Positions 40,182 through 46,117 of a stretch of 46,117 nt of DNA are shown here, one piece after another. The translations under genes and the position numbers were made by a program. Position 1 is the first letter of the stretch. Each line of letters starts with the position of its first letter. The stretch comes from RZZS01 sp964498755 (GTDB taxonomy: Bacteria > Pseudomonadota > Alphaproteobacteria > Micavibrionales > Micavibrionaceae), in NCBI GenBank assembly GCA_964498755.1, contig CAZCIB010000017.1, positions 1 to 46,117 of the forward strand, written 5' to 3'. The notes beneath the pieces are model-generated. The model was not told the origin of the DNA. It saw nothing but the letters and a program-made list of their open reading frames with translations, and ran no database searches.

Positions 40182-40763
40182 ATGCAGGATCAGCTTAATA
40201 AACTCGGTGATCTTGAGGCCTCTCTTGATGTCGTCTGGCAGACGCTGACGCAGGGCGCCGCTTCCCGGCACAGCGCGGCGCGTCTTGCGACGCTCTCAAC
40301 CGTTGTCGGCGGCAAGCCTGCGGCGAGAACGATCGTGTTGCGTGGCGCGGAACAAAAAACGCCCTCGGTTGTGTTTTACACGGACATTCGCTCGCAAAAA
40401 ATCAAGGAGCTGAAAGAAAATCCGGCGGCGGCGCTGACCTATTATTCGGTTCCCCAGAAGTTTCAGATTCGCATGTCCGGTCAGGCGAAAATTCACCACG
40501 CCGATCAACTTACCGATAAAGCGTGGTCGGGCCTGAAAGAAGAGGAGCAGCCCGACTATGCGGGCTCGCACGCCCCGGGCGAGGAGACGGGCCGGCCGAT
40601 TCAGGAACTGGGCGGCAACGCGGCGGAGAATTTCGCCGTTGTGAGGGTTATTATCAGCGAACTTGAATGGTTGCAGCTGGGGCAAAAAGGCTTTCACCGC
40701 CGTGCCGCCTTTCGCTGGGACGCGCCGGGCGCGCTGTCTTACAAGGAATGGGTTGCGCCCTGA
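40182..40763 (+). CDS. Pyridoxamine 5'-phosphate oxidase-family flavoprotein
   Basis: A 193-residue FMN-binding split-barrel protein. Supporting parts are ARLATLSTVVGGKPAARTIV, FYTDIRSQKIKELKENPAAA and the C-terminal HRRAAFRWD. The arrangement is close to PdxH, but the substrate-binding C-terminus (RVNR-like) is modified, so it may be a PNPOx-like oxidoreductase (Alr4036-type) rather than true PdxH. Its stop TGA is followed at once by a GAGTTGCGAG palindromic element. Confidence 0.82.
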   Translation: MQDQLNKLGDLEASLDVVWQTLTQGAASRHSAARLATLSTVVGGKPAARTIVLRGAEQKTPSVVFYTDIRSQKIKELKENPAAALTYYSVPQKFQIRMSGQAKIHHADQLTDKAWSGLKEEEQPDYAGSHAPGEETGRPIQELGGNAAENFAVVRVIISELEWLQLGQKGFHRRAAFRWDAPGALSYKEWVAP

Positions 40764-40830
40764 GAGTTGCGAGTTCGAGTTACGAGGAAAGGCACTCTTA
40801 AAAACAGTCTCGTAACTCGCGCCTCGAACC
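40764..40830. repeat. Palindromic element, GAGTNGCGAGT family
   Basis: GAGTTGCGAGTTCGAGTTAC (40764 onward) faces CTCGTAACTCGCGCCTCGAA (to 40829). Same family as the elements at 7045 and inside purL (10364). It begins one base after the PNPOx stop codon and ends just before the bfd stop codon region. Confidence 0.85.
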
Positions 40831-40841
40831 CGGAACTGATT

Positions 40842-41039
40842 TTATTCCGCCGCCTCGGGCAGGGCGGGGCAATAATCGTCGATCATATCGCGAATCGTAT
40901 CCAGACATGTGCAGCATGCGGGCTGCACGCCCCCGCTGGCGCGGGCGTACAGCTCTTCGGCTTCCGGCGCGTGATCCATGCGCTGGAGCTCTTTCAGCAG
41001 TTTCTTGTCCGAAATGGCGTTGCAAATGCAGATAAACAT
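40842..41039 (-). CDS. bfd: Bacterioferritin-associated ferredoxin (BFD-like)
   Basis: A 65-residue BFD-type [2Fe-2S] ferredoxin that reduces and releases iron stored in bacterioferritin. The four ligands are Cys4, Cys6, Cys42 and Cys45 (MFICICNAISDKKL and ACCTCLDTI). The ATG at 41039 gives the usual compact form; the longer frame to 41099 is not used. It lies 176 bases from bfr on the same strand, with a palindromic element between. Confidence 0.9.
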   Translation of the reverse strand: MFICICNAISDKKLLKELQRMDHAPEAEELYARASGGVQPACCTCLDTIRDMIDDYCPALPEAAE

Positions 41040-41125
41040 ATCTGAATCGTTAAACGATACGCGATGAAAATGCAAATCGTTTTCAATTGCGGCTCTCAAT
41101 AGACCTGTTTCAAAAGTCCGAATGC

Positions 41126-41198
41126 TGTCATCCTGAGCGCAGCGAAGGATCTCTATGTTATTAATGAAATGAGATTCTTCGCTTCGCTCAGAATGACA
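41126..41198. repeat. Palindromic element, GTCATCCTGAGC family
   Basis: Arms 41126-41153 and 41171-41198 are reverse complements in 25 of 28 positions (TGTCATCCTGAGCGCAGCGA against TTCGCTTCGCTCAGAATGAC). This is a widely seen dispersed bacterial repeat. It separates bfr from bfd. Confidence 0.9.
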
Positions 41199-41215
41199 TG
41201 AATTGTCACTGAATT

Positions 41216-41701
41216 CTATTCCCCTTCGCCTTCCGGCGCGGACTGGAGCTGGATGAAGTTCTGCAGGCCCTGCTGTTCGATCATCATTTGCATGGTTTCG
41301 AGGTGGTCGAGATGCTTTTCCTCGTCGCGCAGGATTTCAACCAGCAGATCGCGCGTCACGAAGTCGTGAATCTCGTTGGCGTAGGCGGCGGCCTCTTTCA
41401 GTTCCGGAATTGCTTTTTCCTCGAGCTTGCGGTCGCCTTCGATGACTTCCTCGATGGTTTCGCCGATATTGAGTTTTCCAAGATCCTGAAGGTTCGGCAG
41501 GCCGTCGAGCATGATAATCCGCTGGATCAGTTTGTCGGCGTGGACCATTTCTTCGATGGATTCCTTGTATTCATGTTTGGCGAGCTTTGTAATGCCCCAG
41601 TTTTCCAGCAGGCGCGAATGCAGGAAATACTGGTTCACGGCCGTCAGCTCATTCTTTAAAGCTTCGTTCAGATACGCGATGATTTTCGGATCGCCTTTCA
41701 T
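41216..41701 (-). CDS. bfr: Bacterioferritin
   Basis: A 161-residue bacterioferritin, which forms a 24-mer shell that stores iron, with heme at dimer interfaces. The ferroxidase ligands are visible: Glu18 in LKNELTAVNQYFLHS, Glu51 and His54 in ESIEEMVHADKLIQRI, Glu94 in DRKLEEKAIPEL, and Glu127/His130 in RDEEKHLDHLE. The heme-axial Met lies in the DKLIQRIIMLDGLPNL region. AAGGGG precedes the ATG. It pairs with bfd. Confidence 0.95.
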   Translation of the reverse strand: MKGDPKIIAYLNEALKNELTAVNQYFLHSRLLENWGITKLAKHEYKESIEEMVHADKLIQRIIMLDGLPNLQDLGKLNIGETIEEVIEGDRKLEEKAIPELKEAAAYANEIHDFVTRDLLVEILRDEEKHLDHLETMQMMIEQQGLQNFIQLQSAPEGEGE

Positions 41702-41796
41702 TGATTACCCCTTCGTATGCTGTGCGTTGGCGCGAATTCATCACGGTATGATGGCAAGAACGGCTGAAAGGGTAAAGCGAAATCCGCGGAGCGGGG

Positions 41797-42699
41797 CTAA
41801 ATCTCCCGCCCTTTCAGAAGCGGAGAGATTTTCAGATAAAGAACGGGCATGGAGGAGAGGCTGCCGTCGGCCTGTTTTGTGTACGCAATGAGGCGCTGCT
41901 GGGGCAAATCCGGATTGTCAATCGGGATAACGATCCGCCCGCCAACTTTAAGCTGCGCAATCAACGCGGCGGGCGGGTGCGCCAGCGATTGCTTCACGAG
42001 GATTGCGTCATACGGTCCCTTGCTTTTCCAACCATAAAGGCCGTTGCCGTCCTTGGTGCGCACGTTGCTGTAGCCGCGCTTTTCAAGCGGAGGCTCGGCG
42101 GCGAGCCCGTTGACGTTAATCAGCGTATTTTGCCTGACTGAATAAACTTTTCGCGCCAGCGCGGAGAGCAGGGCGGTTTCGTAGCCTGTGCCGAAGCCGA
42201 CTTCCAGAACTTTATCGCGGGGCTTGATCTCCATGAGCTGAACCATCATCGCCGATAAAAAAGGCTCCGGCGTGACGTAGCCGCGCTCGAAGATAGGTAT
42301 GGCGACGTTCTGATAGGCGTAAGGCGCAAATTTCCGGCTGAGAAAGCGCGCGCGCGGCGTCTGCGCCACAGCCATCAAAACATTTTTATCAATTCGCGAA
42401 TGCCCCGTATGCAAGCCTGTAATCAGGGCTGACGTTTCTATTTCGCTGACGAGCGCGCGCATTGAGCTGGCCTGCAGGCTCTGGTCGCCTCCGATAAAAA
42501 GGATAAGCAAGAACGCCGATACGATGGAAAGGGCGTCGTTCGCCCGTATCAGCCTGTACCGGTGTTTGCGGAAAAACGCCGTATTTTTAAACCGTTCTGC
42601 CAGCAATGTTTCGCCCGTTTTTAAACCGGGACCTCTGGTCCCTTCGCAACGCTCGTGGCCGCATTTTAAAGCAGGGTACGCTCTATGATTGCGCCACAT
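41797..42699 (-). CDS. Protein-L-isoaspartate O-methyltransferase-like membrane protein
   Basis: A protein of up to 300 residues. The C-terminal 215 residues match the PCMT fold: AVAQTPRARFLSRKFAPYAY, then VTPEPFLSAMMVQLMEI, the SAM-binding loop VLEVGFGTGYETALLSALA, and LKVGGRIVIPI. Typical PCMTs repair isoaspartyl residues in damaged proteins. Unlike these, a hydrophobic helix (ALSIVSAFLLILFIGG, about 56-71) comes first, so it may be membrane-bound. The start is unsure: the ATG at 42699 overlaps purB by 34 bases; a TTG at 42606 or the ATG at 42462 are alternatives. Confidence 0.75.
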   Translation of the reverse strand: MWRNHRAYPALKCGHERCEGTRGPGLKTGETLLAERFKNTAFFRKHRYRLIRANDALSIVSAFLLILFIGGDQSLQASSMRALVSEIETSALITGLHTGHSRIDKNVLMAVAQTPRARFLSRKFAPYAYQNVAIPIFERGYVTPEPFLSAMMVQLMEIKPRDKVLEVGFGTGYETALLSALARKVYSVRQNTLINVNGLAAEPPLEKRGYSNVRTKDGNGLYGWKSKGPYDAILVKQSLAHPPAALIAQLKVGGRIVIPIDNPDLPQQRLIAYTKQADGSLSSMPVLYLKISPLLKGREI

Positions 42700-43964
42700 T
42701 CTTTAGTATAGCGGGCCAAATCGCAAATTTTCGTTAATTTTTCAGAATCCAGCTTTGCCGTAACCTCCGCGTCACTTGCCAACATTTCAGGCAGGGAGAC
42801 CGTTCCGCCACTTTCCCAGACCTTCATCGCGTTGCGCTGAACGAGGCGGTAGGCGTCTTCACGAGAGACCCCGGCCTGCGTCAGCGCGAGCAATACCCCT
42901 TGCGAGAAATACAGCCCGCCAGTGCGTTCCATGTTCTTTTTCATGTTGTCCGGATAAACGAGGAGTTTCTCAATCACGCCGGACAGACGGACCAGCGCGA
43001 AATCGAGCGCGATCAGCGCGTCCGGCAAAATGGTCCTTTCAACCGAGGAGTGTGAAATATCCCGTTCATGCCAGAGCGCGACGTTCTCAAGAGCCGGAAC
43101 GACGGCGGCGCGCACGACCCGGGCGAGGCCCGTGAGGTTTTCCGTCAAAATCGGGTTGCGTTTATGCGGCATGGCCGAGCTGCCTTTCTGGCCGGGAGAG
43201 AAATATTCCTCGGCCTCGCGCACTTCCGTTCTCTGGACGTGGCGGATTTCCACGGCGAGGTTTTCCATCGAGGCGGCGATCACGCCCAGCACGGAGAAGA
43301 AAAACGCGTGACGGTCGCGCGGGATGACCTGCGTGGCCACAGTTTCTGCTTTCAGGCCCAGCTTTTCCGCGACATAGGCCTCGACTTGCGGCGTGACCGT
43401 CGCGTAAGTTCCGACGGCTCCGGAGAGCTTGCACGTGGCGATGTCTTCGCGCGCAAGCAATAGCCGCTCTTTCGCGCGCTTGAATGCGGCGTAATGTCCG
43501 GCGAGCTTGAGGCCGAAAGTTGTTGGTTCGGCGTGAATGCCGTGGCTGCGGCCGATGCAGACCGTGTCTTTGTGCTCCAGCGCGCGCTCCTTGAGCGCGG
43601 CCAGCGCCTTGTCGAGATCGGCGATCAGCAGTTCTGCGGCCTGCGTCAGCTGCACGGCGAAGGTCGTATCCAGAACGTCCGAAGAGGTCATGCCCTGATG
43701 CATGTAGCGCGCGTCTTCGCCCACGTGTTCGGCGACGTTGGTGAGGAAGGCGATGACGTCGTGCTTGACCTCTTTTTCGATCTCGTCAATGCGCGCCGGG
43801 TCGAACGCGCCTTTCTCCCGCAGGGATTTCGGCACGGACTCCGGCACGGATCCGTCCTGCGCCATTTTCTCGGCGGCCAGCGTTTCAATCTCCAGCATAA
43901 TGCGGAACTTGTTTTCGGGCTCGAATATCCCGGCCATCTCGGGCCGCGTGTAACGTGGGATCAT
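42666..43964 (-). CDS. purB: Adenylosuccinate lyase PurB
   Basis: PurB cleaves SAICAR and adenylosuccinate in purine synthesis. The 432-residue protein carries the fumarase/aspartase superfamily signature GSSAMPHKRNPI, the His loop RSHGIHAEPTTFG, MHQGMTSSDVLDTTFAVQL and ALWHERDISHSSVERTILPD. GAGGA lies before the ATG. It is the fifth purine gene in this window (purL, purQ, purC, purS, purB), although far from the others. Confidence 0.97.
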   Translation of the reverse strand: MIPRYTRPEMAGIFEPENKFRIMLEIETLAAEKMAQDGSVPESVPKSLREKGAFDPARIDEIEKEVKHDVIAFLTNVAEHVGEDARYMHQGMTSSDVLDTTFAVQLTQAAELLIADLDKALAALKERALEHKDTVCIGRSHGIHAEPTTFGLKLAGHYAAFKRAKERLLLAREDIATCKLSGAVGTYATVTPQVEAYVAEKLGLKAETVATQVIPRDRHAFFFSVLGVIAASMENLAVEIRHVQRTEVREAEEYFSPGQKGSSAMPHKRNPILTENLTGLARVVRAAVVPALENVALWHERDISHSSVERTILPDALIALDFALVRLSGVIEKLLVYPDNMKKNMERTGGLYFSQGVLLALTQAGVSREDAYRLVQRNAMKVWESGGTVSLPEMLASDAEVTAKLDSEKLTKICDLARYTKECGAIIERTLL

Positions 43965-43982
43965 GGGCGTAGGTCCTCGGGT

Positions 43983-44276
43983 TTATCTCTCCAGCCACTG
44001 TACATAGTCGGCGGCGTTATGCAATACGCGCACGATAACAATATGATCGCTGTAAACATCATAAAAAATAACATGACTGCCGCATTCTATCCGCCGTACG
44101 GCGGGATTGGAGCGTTTGTCTATGCGTCCGATTTCCGGGTGCGCGCAAATTGTCTCAATGCATGAGGTTAGTTTCGCAGCGTAGGTATCGGCTTGCCGCC
44201 GCCCGAAATGGATGTCGCCGTAAAGATAGATGTCTTCGAGGTCGCGCGCGGCCAGTTTAGAGAGGACATGTTTCAC
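43983..44276 (-). CDS. parE: ParE/RelE-family toxin
   Basis: A 97-residue toxin of the RelE/ParE fold. The pattern LSKLAARDLEDIYLYGDIHFG, PEIGRIDKRSNPAVRRIECG, HVIFYDVYSDHIVIVRVLH is typical of ParE, which poisons DNA gyrase. It overlaps the ParD gene upstream by four bases (ATGA), so toxin translation is coupled to antitoxin. Confidence 0.92.
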   Translation of the reverse strand: MKHVLSKLAARDLEDIYLYGDIHFGRRQADTYAAKLTSCIETICAHPEIGRIDKRSNPAVRRIECGSHVIFYDVYSDHIVIVRVLHNAADYVQWLER

Positions 44277-44518
44277 TCTGCCGAACTCGCCTTTTCGCGC
44301 GCGCTTTCAAACACCTCTTCAGCGGTTTTGTCCGAAAGGCCGCTTTCCCGTCCGGCGTTGATCGCAGCCCGGAAAGCTTCATCTCTGCTCAAGCGGTCCT
44401 GATCTTTTCTGATCAGTTCACGTATATATTCGCTTGCGTTGTGATAGCGGCCCAGACTGATTTGGTTTTCAACCCATTCTTTCATTTGTTCGGGCATGGA
44501 AACGTTCATGCTGCTCAT
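44273..44518 (-). CDS. parD: ParD-family antitoxin
   Basis: An 81-residue antitoxin. The ribbon-helix-helix N-terminus (MNVSMPEQMKEWVENQISLG) with the ParD motif GRYHNASEYIRELIRKDQ is clear; the C-terminal part wraps the toxin. AGGAGG lies before the ATG. The palindrome at 44542-44570 is a likely operator through which ParD represses its own operon. Confidence 0.93.
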   Translation of the reverse strand: MSSMNVSMPEQMKEWVENQISLGRYHNASEYIRELIRKDQDRLSRDEAFRAAINAGRESGLSDKTAEEVFESAREKASSAE

Positions 44519-44541
44519 AACAACCTCCTTGCATTAACTAT

Positions 44542-44570
44542 CTTGCCATTTAATGGGATTAGATGGCAAG
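44542..44570. promoter_or_regulatory. Palindromic operator candidate upstream of parDE
   Basis: CTTGCCAT (44542-44549) and ATGGCAAG (44563-44570) form a perfect eight-base inverted repeat with a 13-base centre, 24 bases before the parD start. Size and place fit a ParD dimer-pair binding site. The promoter itself is not clear. Confidence 0.5.
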
Positions 44571-44580
44571 GCAATCTTAC

Positions 44581-44668
44581 CGGACTTAGCCCTGCTCAAC
44601 TGAAGGCTCTCGCCTTTACATCAACCCAAGCGATTTAAAGCTCAGCAATCCGTCGCGGCTGACGAGAT
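44581..44668. repeat. Direct repeat of the radC 3' end, distal copy
   Basis: This matches 45282-45370 at about 85 % over 88 bases, in the same orientation. Both copies contain the last codons of a radC reading frame and the 34 bases after its stop. The two copies bracket the second toxin-antitoxin module. Confidence 0.88.
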
Positions 44669-44686
44669 AATTTAGAACGGACCTGT
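44616..44686 (-). pseudogene. Remnant of a second radC gene (3' end)
   Basis: The minus strand reads LVSRDGLLSFKSLGLM and stop, compared with IIVSRGGTRSFKSLGLM in the intact radC. Most differences inside SFKSLGLM are silent third-codon changes, so the fragment comes from a diverged functional radC, not from a fresh copying of the intact gene. Upstream of the fragment the frame turns within a few codons into the toxin stop region. Confidence 0.75.
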
Positions 44687-44689
44687 GCT

Positions 44690-44977
44690 TTAAAACCCGT
44701 CCGGCCATTTGCGCGCCGCATGCATGACGGCAAGAATCTGAATGCTGTTATCCGTTACCCTGTAGGGCAGTATATAGGGAAGATCATGCAGGATAAGTTC
44801 CCGCGTTCCCTTAACGCGGCCTTCCCGGCCTATTTCCGGATTATGCGTCAGAGAGTCTGCGGCCGCCTTGATGCGCACAAGAGTACGATACGCCGCTGCC
44901 GGGCGGTCTTCCGCGATATAATCAGCAATCTCTTTCAGGTCGTTCTCTGCGGGCAAGGCCCAGATGACCGGTTTCAT
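44690..44977 (-). CDS. RelE/ParE-family toxin (second module)
   Basis: A 95-residue toxin of the RelE/ParE fold: IWALPAENDLKEIADYIAED, then NPEIGREGRVKGTRELIL and YRVTDNSIQILAVMHAARKW, the last being the usual end of this family. The ATG at 44977 overlaps the antitoxin stop (ATGA). The target (gyrase or ribosome-bound mRNA) cannot be told. It is unrelated in sequence detail to the first ParE. Confidence 0.92.
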   Translation of the reverse strand: MKPVIWALPAENDLKEIADYIAEDRPAAAYRTLVRIKAAADSLTHNPEIGREGRVKGTRELILHDLPYILPYRVTDNSIQILAVMHAARKWPDGF

Positions 44978-45237
44978 TGCCGGTCGTCTCCGGGCCGGTA
45001 TGTTTCGATCAGGGCGTCCACTTCGCCGCAGCCGCGAAAAACCGCGTCCGGACTTTCTGCGTAGGCAAGGCGCCTTTCTATATGGCTTCTTTGCCAATCG
45101 TATAATTCAAGATACTGGTCAATGGCCTGATTGACGACCCAGCTGCGCGAGCGGTCCAGACCGCTGGCGATCGCATCCAGCCGCGCCTGTTTGTCCGTAT
45201 CGACGGAAACGCTCATTCTTCCGGTATCGCTCGCCAT
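44974..45237 (-). CDS. Ribbon-helix-helix antitoxin (CopG/ParD-like, second module)
   Basis: An 87-residue antitoxin with the ribbon-helix-helix motif RMSVSVDTDKQARLDAIASG and LDRSRSWVVNQAIDQYLEL, followed by a toxin-binding C-terminus. The ATG at 45237 is preferred; the upstream ATG at 45255 is possible. Two direct copies of ATGTGATT spaced by ten bases lie just upstream (45250-45270) and could be the operator. Confidence 0.88.
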   Translation of the reverse strand: MASDTGRMSVSVDTDKQARLDAIASGLDRSRSWVVNQAIDQYLELYDWQRSHIERRLAYAESPDAVFRGCGEVDALIETYRPGDDRQ

Positions 45238-45249
45238 ATCATCGCCTGT

Positions 45250-45270
45250 AATCACATATAATCACATTTC
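45250..45270 (-). promoter_or_regulatory. Direct-repeat operator candidate of the second TA module
   Basis: On the minus strand ATGTGATTATATGTGATTAC contains two copies of ATGTGATT at a ten-base period, one helical turn, as expected for two ribbon-helix-helix dimers. AT-rich surroundings may hold the -10 box. Confidence 0.5.
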
Positions 45271-45281
45271 ATCATATCATG

Positions 45282-45370
45282 CGGACTTAGCCCGGTTCAA
45301 CTGGCGGCTCTCACCTTTACATCAACCCCAGCGATTTGAAGCTCCGCGTTCCGCCGCGGCTGACGATGAT
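45282..45370. repeat. Direct repeat of the radC 3' end, copy inside intact radC
   Basis: Partner of 44581-44668. It covers the last 17 codons of the intact radC and the 35 bases after its stop codon. Confidence 0.88.
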
Positions 45371-46009
45371 ATGGTCGTGGATCAGGATGGAAAAAGGCCT
45401 GCCCGCCTCGACGATGGCTTTCGTCATGTTGACGTCGTCGCGCGAGGGCGAAGGATCGCCGCTCGGGTGATTGTGCACGAGGATCAGCGCGCTCGCCCCC
45501 AGTTCCAGCGCGCGTTTCATGATCTCGCGCGGGTAGACGGGCGTATGGTCTACTGTGCCGGATTGCTGGATTTCATCGGCGATGAGGGCATTCTGCTTGT
45601 TTAAAAACAAAATGCGGAAATGCTCTTTTTTCTCGTGCGCCATGGTCGCGCGGCAATAATCGACCAGCGCGTTCCAGCTGGAGAGAACCGGCTTGTTCAT
45701 CACCTCCTCGCGCAGCAGGTAATGCGCGCTCGCCGTCACGGCCCTGAGCGCGCAGGCCGTGTTTTCCGATATGCCGTTTATTTTCAGCAGGTCCTCGTAA
45801 GGCGCGTTCATCACGCCCGCAAACCCGCCGAACCGGGCGATCAGGTCTTTCGCCAGCGGCTTGACGTCCCTGCGCGGTATCGCCATGCAGAGCAGCAGTT
45901 CAAGGAGCTCGTAATCGGCCAGCGCGTCCTTCCCGCCCTTCAGGAAACGCGCGCGCAGCCTGTCGCGATGGCCTGCGTAATGGGGCTTGTCTGGTTTTTG
46001 TTCAGCCAT
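45317..46009 (-). CDS. radC: RadC/MPN-JAB domain protein
   Basis: A 230-residue RadC protein. The N-terminal helix-hairpin-helix part (HYAGHRDRLRARFLKGG, ADYELLELLLCMAIPRRDVK, ARFGGFAGVMNAPYEDLLKI) is followed by a JAB-type domain with ALILVHNHPSGDPSPSRDDV, the metal-binding HxH...D motif. Its cellular role is not settled; a function in repair was claimed and later doubted. The ATG at 46009 fits the family start; the ATG at 46045 is longer. Its 3' end is duplicated beyond the second TA module. Confidence 0.93.
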   Translation of the reverse strand: MAEQKPDKPHYAGHRDRLRARFLKGGKDALADYELLELLLCMAIPRRDVKPLAKDLIARFGGFAGVMNAPYEDLLKINGISENTACALRAVTASAHYLLREEVMNKPVLSSWNALVDYCRATMAHEKKEHFRILFLNKQNALIADEIQQSGTVDHTPVYPREIMKRALELGASALILVHNHPSGDPSPSRDDVNMTKAIVEAGRPFSILIHDHIIVSRGGTRSFKSLGLM

Positions 46010-46063
46010 AAAGCACACGTTACAATCTGGCGGAACAAGAAACAATCGCTCTCATAAATTTAC

Positions 46064-46116
46064 ACAGGGGAATCGCGTGAGCTTATGTTAAGCGGAGAGT
46101 ATTTTACGCATCATGG
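46064..46116. repeat. Terminal inverted repeat, right copy
   Basis: Exact reverse complement of bases 1-53, one base from the end of the window. Between radC and this repeat (46010-46063) nothing else is seen. Confidence 0.9.
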
Positions 46117-46117
46117 C

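Overview
This window looks like part of an alphaproteobacterial chromosome, about 55 % GC by eye, probably a contig from a draft or metagenome assembly. The evidence is the mreB-mreC-mreD-PBP2-rodA order, a 41-residue zinc-free bL36, the three-subunit PurS/PurQ/PurL enzyme, and the purL...bolA-grxD neighbourhood. The exact order or genus cannot be named from the sequence alone. The two ends carry the same 53 bp in inverted orientation, so the contig most likely stops at a dispersed repeat.

Layout. 1-6600: a DUF3307 membrane protein, rpmJ with its own terminator, then the elongasome operon mreBCD-mrdA-rodA. 6688-13007 (minus strand): a GNAT enzyme, a P-loop kinase-like protein, purL, a queuosine-salvage-like protein, a nucleoside deaminase, a histidine phosphatase, bolA and grxD. 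13200-16794: a DUF3360 permease-like protein diverging from an OFA-type MFS transporter. 16994-19229: a lower-GC MOSC protein converging on a zinc-ribbon protein and purQ, then a short promoter-to-terminator transcription unit. 19230-29183: purC-purS-gcvT-M50 protease-gcvH, then gcvPA, three accessory genes, gcvPB, an unknown protein and a small lipoprotein. Purine synthesis and glycine cleavage are metabolically coupled through glycine and one-carbon units, and here they share a locus. 29252-36980: mostly small membrane or exported proteins of unknown role, a DUF4139 protein, a NaChBac-type sodium channel, a second small lipoprotein sharing a motif with the first, and an orphan DotI/IcmL-like protein. 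36977-42699: GH13 alpha-glucosidase, PhzF-like protein, exported cyclophilin, PNPOx-like protein, bacterioferritin with its ferredoxin, and a PCMT-like protein. 42666-46009: purB, two toxin-antitoxin modules and radC.

The most unusual property is the density and variety of short palindromic repeats. About a dozen elements of at least seven sequence families occur. Many start exactly at stop codons, one array supplies a ribosome-binding site, one 300-bp stretch is a nested stack of three families, and several lie in frame inside conserved enzymes (PurL, GcvPA, GcvPB), recalling the Rickettsia palindromic elements. A second notable structure is a toxin-antitoxin cassette flanked by direct repeats of the radC 3' end, one of which is a decayed but still readable radC tail.

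No rRNA, tRNA, CRISPR array, prophage or complete insertion sequence was recognised.
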